In this document: in pieces, positions 55,827 through 64,000 of the stretch
Layout of the letters: each line of letters opens with the position of its first letter
Numbering within the stretch: the first letter of the stretch is position 1
Origin: Pachypanchax playfairii
Taxonomy: Eukaryota > Chordata > Actinopteri > Cyprinodontiformes > Aplocheilidae
Length of the DNA stretch: 64,000 nt
Assembly: GCA_006937955.1 (NCBI GenBank)
Contig: SSNP01000121.1
Span: 1,536,722 to 1,600,721, forward strand
Direction: 5' to 3'
Translations under genes and position numbers: made by a program
The notes under the pieces: generated by a model
Seen by the model: only the letters and a program-made list of their open reading frames with translations
Database searches by the model: none
What the model was told of the DNA's origin: nothing

Positions 55827-55880
55827 GTCCATCCATCCATCCATCCATCCATCCATCCATCCATCCATCCATCCATCCAT
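55827..55880. repeat. (ATCC)n microsatellite
   Basis: About 13 units of the same tetranucleotide (opposite strand) as the array at 25291-25679. Confidence 0.95.
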
Positions 55881-56504
55881 CAGTTTAACATGAAATGCAA
55901 TTAAAAAAACACATATGGAAATTTAGAGTAAATTATTGTGCAACTATTTATGGAAAAAACTAACATAAACATTAATATATCTATTGTGTTACATCATGCT
56001 GAAACTGAGATTATGGAAAATATCAAGAACATTTTAACTATAGCTGTCATGTGTTCCTAAATAATGATAAAATAATCTATTTTATATCTGTTTTATATTT
56101 TATATTTATCATATATGTATAATATAATATATTGTATAATTATTATACTCAGCATGAGGAGTTATTTCATTTGACAACGTGTTATGGTTCCTGCCATGTC
56201 CTCGATACATGGCTCCTAACACAGACCCCTGAAGTATTTTGTGGTTGAATAAAATGATTTGAACAGTGTGGGGGGAAATATGTGGAGCTCATTAAGACAC
56301 AACCCCCCTGCAGCGAGGATGAGGGAACACAGTCAGACCAAATGCAAAACAAACTGATTTTCTGCACTAAAAGCTACAGTAGATCAAGAGGAAGGTTAAT
56401 CATTTACAACAGGGATTTGTTGGAGCCCTTTGGCAATAGTTATCACTGCTTAGATTCAAAACTATTTTTGATCTCTCAGATATTTAGTTTCTGGTGACTA
56501 AGAC

Positions 56505-57241
56505 TTAAAGGTGGTATATGGAATATTTTAATAAAAAAACATTATTTTTTAACAAAATAATGCCTCTACGGGGTGTTTAGAGGGTTGTACAATGAAAAAT
56601 ACACTATTTCCTTTAAAAATTATATTCGAAGTAAAATATTATAAAATATTAATTTTGACGGGCACAACGTTGGCATTTTATTTACATCTACCAGCCAATA
56701 CTGGGCAGAGCAGCGGGCACCATTTTGGGTTCCCTCATACCGTAAATAATCCAGCACAGTGAGGCTGGTACTGTGGAGTCTGCAGGTCAAGCAGCTGGAA
56801 GCACCGAGGATATGTGGTGATTATATACCTTATTTGCTTGCCATAGCGGTTTCCCATGTGACGAGCAAGTTCTGTGTGGAAACGTTTTGATTAGCAGCTA
56901 GCTAACACGTAGCTACAGCATGTAGCTGAAGTGGAGGAGCTTCGACTGGAAGACACACCACGGAGGATTTTATTGCTTTTTTCTTATTTTATTGGATAAG
57001 TGTCAGTGTGAGTCAGTGTGTGATCAGCGGGGCTGGAGAGCATGATTAGTGAGCTGAACTCATAATATTTTATTTTTATTTATCTTTATTTTTATGATCG
57101 GGAATCAGAGCGGGTTTGGTGAGGAATATTGATCGACCTCAGCATCAGAGCGCGCGCAGCGGGGTTAACCAGCCTGGCACCCAGATGGCTGAACGCTTTG
57201 TGTTGTGTTATTCTGTTCCAAGTTCCATATACCACCTTTAA
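56505..57241 (+). mobile_element. MITE family 2, copy 2
   Basis: Ends ttaaaggtggtatatggaa and ttccatataccacctttaa: perfect 19-bp inverted repeats. Internal sequence matches 9152-9997 but is about 110 bp shorter. Confidence 0.92.
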
Positions 57242-60200
57242 TATAAAAGGAAAAATAAAAAATCAAAATACCCAATCACAAGCAAAATGTTTGCTTTCTT
57301 GGTCTTTTATGTTTTACCTTCCACATCTTCCTTTTCTTTCTTCTGTCCTCCCTGGTTTAGCCCCACAGGGAACAAACAGAGGCACCTATCTATTATTTTC
57401 CTTCTTTATCGACCGATCACAGGCCAGGTGTTGTAACAAATGTATCATGACATTACATCTGAGATGAAGGATGAGGCAGGGCAGACGTCTCGTCCTGGAT
57501 TTCTCTCACAGATTTAGAACCAGTCACTCGGTCCGAACAGCCACACAGATTTGGTCGTGATAAACAGGGTGTATTTCATCAAGATCATGTGGATTAGTTT
57601 GACAGGAGAACAAATTGTGGATAAAAGCACAAAGTCATCATGTAATTCTTGCCTAAATACCGACATATTTGCACTTATTTACAAGCTGGACCAACACACA
57701 GTGTCTCTACTCATAAATTATGTTGTATGTAAAACATTTAACAGTTTTCTGATCGTACTGAATGAAATTATATTCAAGCTCAATGGAAACTTTTTTGTTC
57801 TTTAGAATTAAAAACTTGAAACATACTGTATCATTATAACGCTTTCTGTCAATGTATAAACTGAAAAGTAATTAAAAAAGATTTTACCAGACAGACTAAA
57901 CATGTGTATCTATCAGCTACATAGAGAGTTACAATGATTTAAAGTGCTTGTTTTATTCTGCAGAAGAAATCTGCATCCTGGCATGCACACGAATGCTAAT
58001 TTGGCCCACGTCACCAACACAATGATTTCTGTTGACCACTCCCAGACTGTTCGACATTAGAAGACAGGCTCCTGCATGCACAACACCATCAGGCTGCAGA
58101 AGAACTGCTACAAAATGACTTAACGAACACAACAGAGAATCTGAGGTGGGAAAAAAAGGATTTGAAAAAAAATCATCCAAGTGAAAAAGCAATTTCAGAC
58201 CAACATGTTTCAAACTGACACACAAAGACTTTTAAGAGAAGTATTTTGTACTATTGAATTATATAAACACATCATTTGACAGGTATTTTCTTTGTATTTC
58301 TTTCTTTATTTTTCTAGTTTTGAAATTTTTTACACATACATTCCCAGACTTTCAGACTCTCTGCAACGACAAAACAGAATGACGTAACCTGCCTGGAGTG
58401 AATGTGCAGCAGTGCAGTGCAACACAAAATGATGGTGTTTTAGGTTCAAGTTTGTCACAGTTACTGTCAAACTCTTGCATTAATATCAAGCTTATGTATA
58501 CATGAATAATCAGCTATACACTGTGATCCTCTCATATTGTACAGTTAAGGTGAAACTCTCCAAAGTGACCCTATGGGAGGTGTATTAATATATAAAGCCT
58601 CTGGTACAATGTCATAACATTCCAGTTCAAATGAGACAACGGTTCATCCTAATGCTGCATTCAAGTCACACGAGGGAGAGCCTGGGAATGAAAATAAGGT
58701 CTTAAAGTCTCAAGTTTCTCGACAAAGTTTTGATGTTTTCTAAAATTTTCCTGCACTGAAATGCAATTGTAAAAAAATCCTAATACTGCACTGAGGGATA
58801 ATCGGATTAATGCTGACTTTTCAATCTGCATGTAACAATAAGCTGTCGCTTGTTTAAAAAGGTCATGCTGAGGTCAAATCTGGCTGTCAGATCCACTGAC
58901 ACACAGCTATCCTATACATAAAAATGGTCAAAGCAGCCATCTTGGTTGTCTTGCTGACAACACACATATGATTATTACAAAATCCCAGAAATCAAATTAT
59001 GTGCTTTACCAGTTACCATCAAGATTTCTTTATCTCAAACGTGCATGTGTATTTTCACTTGACCATCCAACCGCCCCCTTTTTCCTAGACTGTATTTTTC
59101 TCTCCTCTTCCTCATTTAATTGAAGGAATGTGTGAGTTCTGTAAGACCAGTGACATGAGCCATCATGCACTGTGTGTCCACCACAGTAAATTTGCTAAAT
59201 GCCCTGTTAGCATGTCATTTAAACACATTTGTCACCAACATGTAATGAGTTGTGCACATCTTCCTGTGAGATGTGGTCAGATAAAAGCTTTGCTCCATCA
59301 GTCATGACCCCAGTACACTGAGTCGCTTTCGCAAGCCATTTCCATGTTTGTGGGAAAAATGATAAATGATGGAAGCAGTGAAAGCTCTGCAGACTGACTC
59401 GCTTGTGTTTTTATCATCTATATGAAAATATCAAATGCAGCTATTTTCAGTTAATGTTAAAATAAAAAGTTTAAAAAATTCCATCTTATCCCCCAAACAT
59501 CTTCTCTGCAACCAAATTCCACCTTTCACCTCATTCTTATTTGCTCTCGCCTATTTTTTTTTTAGGTCCATATATCTTTTAACACTTTAATCTATTTTTC
59601 CTCTCACCTCGTTTTTCTATCTCACAGTGTTCCATACCTTACTGTCTACACTCTGACTCCCCTCTTTTTGTGCACCGGCTCCTCTTCTCCACAATTTCCT
59701 GCTCTAAATAAAAACCCACCTCTTCTATTCTTTTGCTACTCCCAGTGACATTTCAAGGTTTTTTCTCACATAGCTGACTGTGAAGATTTCCCATCCAGCA
59801 CATATGTTAAACATTAATCAGGTTCTCTTTACTACAACATATATTCTCAACTTTTTTGTCCCGCTTTTGTACCTTTTTATGTGCCCTTTATAGGAGAGAA
59901 GCTCCACAACACTGTTGTTTTAACTAGAGCTTTATTTATTTTTTCCATCTTAAATAATTCAAACAATAATTCAGTGGGTTTCATATCAAATAGTATCAAT
60001 ATTAATATGTTAATTTGTTCATTTTAAATACAATCTAATTGAGCAAATTTTTATTTCCTGATATCTAGTTTATCTGATATGCCCCCACCCCTCAGAATAT
60101 CATTTGTAAAGTGTAAAAGTGAACAAATTTCCCAAAATATAAGGTGGCATTTTTAGATAGGTAATCAGTGCGTAGGCAATTTTTTTGTAAAATAAAAATA

Positions 60201-60332
60201 TTTTTTACACATTTGACTGTTTTCATATCAATCTGTTGAAGTTAATCCGCAATTAATATTCTACACAAGCTTCACCTGATGATACATGCTGTAGTAAAGA
60301 TTTTTAACATAATAATATCATACATTAGTCAT
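57242..60332. other. Intergenic, nothing recognised
   Basis: 3.1 kb AT-rich sequence without gene, RNA or transposon ends that I can identify. Confidence 0.45.
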
Positions 60333-60887
60333 TTAAAGGTTCAGTATGTAAGAATTAGGCCTTGTCATCAAATCCGAGTCTCGCAGTTCATGTAGGAAAA
60401 AAAAACTCTCAGCCACTCACCCCCTCCCCTCTTTTTTGGTTGCCAGTTCCAGTGTTGATCCTCATTTAGTTTCTCTTGTATCTGTTCAATTTTTGGGAAT
60501 GTCTGAAGGTCTATTTGTTCAGCGTTGAGTTTTCCTAAGTGCGTTTGAACGCCCCATTACATGCAGCTTGGCTGCTCAGTTGGGTGCGGTGGTTTCTTAC
60601 TCTTTGCTGCTGCTCGTTGTGGAATTGTAGCTGTTTGTGTTGAAGACTTGGCAACCTTGCAGACTCACATATGATTCGCTGCGGAACCAGGAAGTCTGGA
60701 CACAGAATAGTTATTGTAAACAATGATTCTGTCCCGGACCAGCGTTTTTTAAAATGACAGAAACTAGTGACCACCCAGCTGGCTGAGATCGAGATCTGTT
60801 ACAATGTGAATTTATTTTCAACATCAGTGGGACGTTAGACTGTTGTGTGATTATTTCACTGTAAAATTCTTACATGTTGTACCTTAA
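60333..60887. mobile_element. MITE family 7 (TTAAAGGTTCAGTATGTAAGAATT)
   Basis: Left ttaaaggttcagtatgtaag and right cttacatgttgtaccttaa are inverted repeats of about 22 bp. Well-known fish MITE layout. The minus-strand frame inside at 60535-60774 is not a gene. Confidence 0.85.
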
Positions 60888-61564
60888 AATAAAATTTTGC
60901 AGGTCTAAAATTATTTTCAAGACTTTTAATTAATGCAAAAAACAGAAATGAGTCTGCGATAAGTCACTTGAAAGAAACAAAACAGTCTTCGGTCTTTTGT
61001 TCTCACAGGACACGTCATTTGTCTCTGCATTGCAGTGATAAACGATAGAGGACTGATCTTTTGTCTGCATTCTAAACAAACCCAAGTGTGCAGAGAGATT
61101 TAACCACACAGGTTATGGCAGTAAAACTCATCTTCTTAATGAGTGAACAGATTAAAATTCCACTAAATACACACTGCATTCATTGGCTGGATTGATTGGA
61201 CAGTCATTTCTTTCCACACGATTTATCTTAAAGTGATGAGTGTATTTAATCTACACATTCATGAAAGTTGTATGATAACTAGCAGAATTATAATTATTAC
61301 ATCTTTATGGATTTCTGTTCTTCATTTACCAGCAAAGTAGCAAAACCCTGGTTAGGCCAGCTGTCTGAGTCTCCTGCATTAAGCAGACTCCAGGAGGCTC
61401 CATGTAAACACTTGATTTATACCTGGTCTCCAATGCCGAGGCATCCCACACACTTCCTCCGGCAGGCCAGAGAGAAATTAAATGAGCAGACAGGACAGAG
61501 ATGAGGTATTATGAAGGCAAGATTAATTATGGAAACATGGACAAGATGAACTCAAAGCCCCTTT

Positions 61565-61765
61565 TGGGCGTCTGTGGTGGCTCAGTGAAAGATTGGTGGT
61601 TTGATTCTGAACCTCACCATATGTCCTTGGGCAAACCCCCAAATACAAGAGGCGCTGCAGTGTGTGTGAATGAGAAACAGAAGTGTTTTATGGTTCTAGA
61701 TGAGGTGAAACACAGTTTATTAATGTGTGAACCATTTATAGAAATTCAAATACATGATCTTAATC
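61565..61765 (+). mobile_element. Decayed tRNA-derived SINE
   Basis: gtggtggctcagtgaaagat (A-box remnant), tttgattctga (B-box remnant) and atgtccttgggcaaac follow the order seen at 22217 and 24532. Degraded. Confidence 0.6.
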
Positions 61766-62241
61766 CTCTGGCCACTTTCCTGCCATAAATTATTCTCCTC
61801 CTTTTTATTTTTCCTCTAACTGGTACAATTGCCTCACTGGCAATATAAGCATGTATCACATAATGTTTAGTCTTGTTTACTGTTTGCCAGACACACTGAC
61901 AATCTCTGCTCTGCTCTTGGTTATGAATTGGAACAAATTTAAACTCTCCTGAACTCAATTTCAAAGAGCTTGAACAGTAAACACTGTACAAGGAACAGCT
62001 TTAGGTGTCACGTGAATCCTAAATGTATTTTTTATTCTTTGATAGCGGGTTTGCATTTAAAAGATTTTTCCTGTTTCTAGTTGTTTCTTTTAACTGTAAA
62101 TATACATGTCAGATTTGAATATTTTAATCCTTCTGAACCAGAAAAACAACAGTTTGGAATATTTTGTGTGCAGAATTGAACTCCAGTGCACAGAGGAGAC
62201 AAGATGGCAGTTTGAGCCATGTTTAAAGGTTTAAAGATGGA

Positions 62242-62269
62242 GGGGGTGGGGTGGGGTGGGGGGTGTGGG
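62242..62269 (+). repeat. G-rich tract, quadruplex potential
   Basis: Five or more runs of three or more G separated by single T (gggggtggggtggggtgggg...). Meets the usual sequence rule for a G-quadruplex. Confidence 0.7.
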
Positions 62270-62329
62270 TCTGAGCTGTGGGAGTAAGGTTTAATACAGG
62301 ATATATAGACAGAACAGACTGGATTAGAT

Positions 62330-62790
62330 ATCATCAGGCAGTCCAGACATACAGGTGAGAATAATCCAACACCCGTAATCCAACAATACAGCGATGAAAT
62401 TCACTTACTCCCTGATGGGGGGGCAGTTTGATAAAACCATAAACAACAAACCAAGCATACAGACCCAAACAGGGCAGAGGCAAAGTCAAGTCCAGTCCAA
62501 AGAATAATAAACTACATGAACAGACAGACATTGAACTAACTGACTGGTGAGCACTGGCTAGCGATGCATAAACTACCTGGTTGAGACACAGACAGGTGTG
62601 TGGAATGAGTGTAATTAACTGAAAACAGGTGTAGAAAATGAAACTAGATTACAGGACTGAGTGGAAAAGCACAAAACATGATGAGCAGAGTAAACTCAAA
62701 ATAAGAGTGTGAACAATAAAATGAACCAAAGCGGGACAGAAACATGAAGCAGTTAACACATTTAACACAGTTAACAGATATTAAAAAGTA
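62330..62790. repeat. AG-rich dispersed repeat
   Basis: aataatccaacacccgtaat... to ...gagcagagtaaactcaaaat. Same style as 3060-3620 and the minus strand of 51713-52241. Confidence 0.4.
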
Positions 62791-62812
62791 CAAATAATGA
62801 CATAAAGTCATA

Positions 62813-62942
62813 TTTAAAGAGGCCATTTCATACAAATTTCAGGACTTTGTGGTTATTTCTTAAGTATTAACCAGTAACATGAAACATTTTATATCTAAAA
62901 AACGCCACAAAGTCCTGAAATTTGTATGAAATGGCCTCTTTA
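62813..62942. mobile_element. Fold-back derivative of MITE family 1
   Basis: Left arm tttaaagaggccatttcata through ggactttgtgg is the reverse complement of right arm ccacaaagtcctgaaatt through atggcctcttta. Both arms equal the 3' terminal part of family 1 (see 48960-48995). Arms about 38 bp, spacer about 50 bp. Confidence 0.9.
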
Positions 62943-63429
62943 CTGAATGCAGGTTTTGTTCTGTGAAATGAACTGCTCTCAGTTTTTTTTGTTTATTTCC
63001 TGACACGATTAACTGTCACTTTATACCAGCGTCTTGTCTGCAGCAGCAGCATCGACATATTCAGATGCTATTGCAGACATCTGCTGCTGAATAAAGGGCG
63101 AGGATCAACATCTTTTTGTTAAGCAACCTTTCCTTTCTCTAGACTTCTCATTTCCTCTCGACCTTCCACTGAGTGAGTATCTCATCTGTCACAGAACCAA
63201 TGACATTTGTTTGTCTCATTTCCCCAAAATGAGACTCTGGAAGACAGACTGCAAATGCAATATCACCTCTGTCGAGTTTTGGTCTTAAAATATTTAAGAA
63301 ATATTAATACAATGCTACAGTTTATATGTGTTGCTTGTGATACTTTTTTTTCAAATTAGATTTTTTGTTTGAAAAAAAGTACTTTTACTCAATTTTTGTT
63401 TTACTTCCTGTACAAAAATAACAGACTTT

Positions 63430-63720
63430 CTGTGACATGAAAGGAGTTTTCTCCAGATGCTGTTCGTAGTCCAGGGAGAGTTCAGCGTGAAGCTGCTGGT
63501 CCTGCTCATCAAAAGAAGTCAGCTGAGGTGGTTTGGGCATTTAATTAGGATGCCTCCTGGTCACCTCCCTCCTGAGGTTTTTGCTGAATGTCCCTCGGGC
63601 AGAGACCTAGGGGCAGAACAAGAACTCACTGATGTAATTAGATATCTTCTCTAGCCTGGAAACGCTTACCAATACCCTGGAGGATTAAAAGAATGTTGCA
63701 GGGGAGCAGGATATCTGTGT
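63430..63720 (+). pseudogene. LINE ORF2 C-terminal fragment
   Basis: Plus-strand frame contains RSQLRWFGHLIRMPPGHLPP then EVFAECPSG, the familiar C-terminal region of fish LINE ORF2 (form RWFGHLIRMPPGRLPLEVF). It is followed by frame breaks; a CCRGAGYLC-like stretch follows. No RT domain is present here, so it is a short dead 3' fragment. Confidence 0.8.
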
Positions 63721-64000
63721 TTCTCCACTGAATCGGTTACTTTTGCGACATGAAGTTGGAAAGGAGCTAAAAAACTGATCGATTAATGTTTTAAAAATGA
63801 AGAAAAACTCATCTTACTGCCACTAAACCTTCTTCTCTCAACAAGTAACTCAATAGTCTAAACACAGATGTACAACTGCATCAATATTAACAACATCTTA
63901 ATACTTTTAAATAGTAAACAGGATCACACAGCACACAGGGTCTGACTGCGTCACCCTGAAAAACAAACCTCCATGATATAATTACATTAATTCTGAGACT

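Larger units (their letters stand above)
53004..56504. other. Upstream flank of calcr
   Basis: No coding exon recognised. Includes microsatellites (ACT)n(AAT)n at 54174-54221 and (ATCC)n at 55827-55880. Confidence 0.5.

Noticed and set aside
57129..57467. 112-residue plus-strand frame
   Set aside because: Begins inside MITE family 2 and runs into noncoding flank.
60535..60774. 79-residue minus-strand frame
   Set aside because: Lies wholly inside MITE family 7.
1..64000. Prokaryotic operons, CRISPR arrays or defence systems
   Set aside because: No long uninterrupted ORFs, no spaced identical repeats with unique spacers; the DNA is vertebrate.

Overview
The window is eukaryotic and looks like teleost fish DNA. 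It is AT-rich and intron-rich, dense in MITEs, tRNA-derived SINEs, LINE remnants and microsatellites of teleost type, and it carries one large multi-exon gene. I see no prokaryotic operon, CRISPR array or virus. Species cannot be read from the sequence.

The only protein-coding gene I can support is a class B G-protein-coupled receptor on the minus strand, running from an ATG at 52980 down to a stop at 19100. I rebuilt 21 coding exons with GT/AG junctions whose lengths and phases join into one frame of 2406 nt (801 residues). The order is signal peptide, four tandem hormone-receptor-motif (HRM) domains, seven transmembrane helices and a 73-residue last exon. The identity is calcitonin receptor (calcr): the HRM core WDGWLCWDDTPAG and the helices match the calcitonin receptor/CLR family. 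In addition, the first coding intron carries a hairpin that I recognise as mir-489, the microRNA housed in CALCR introns of mammals. Mammalian CALCR has one HRM. A multi-HRM calcitonin receptor has, from memory, been reported in pufferfish, so the expansion is probably a fish trait rather than wholly new.

Layout. 1-5350: a nearly perfect 1.26-kb tandem duplication with an assembly gap, plus LINE reverse-transcriptase remnants and one MITE. 5350-18900: gene-poor DNA downstream of calcr with MITEs, a SINE, a telomere-like GT-flanked repeat and microsatellites. 19100-26102: last exon and a 6.8-kb intron holding an hAT-type element with 8-bp target duplications, two SINEs and a 390-bp GGAT array. 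26103-35606: the 7TM exons, with a Tc1-like relic in one intron. 35607-49537: the four HRM modules, each built from three exons (A, B, C) of compatible phase, with several MITE insertions in introns. 49538-52980: mir-489 and the signal-peptide exon. 53000-64000: upstream flank with further MITEs, a fold-back hairpin element, a G-rich tract and a LINE fragment.

The receptor would sit in the plasma membrane, bind calcitonin-family peptides through its extracellular HRM region and signal through G proteins. mir-489 would be co-transcribed from the intron on the same strand.
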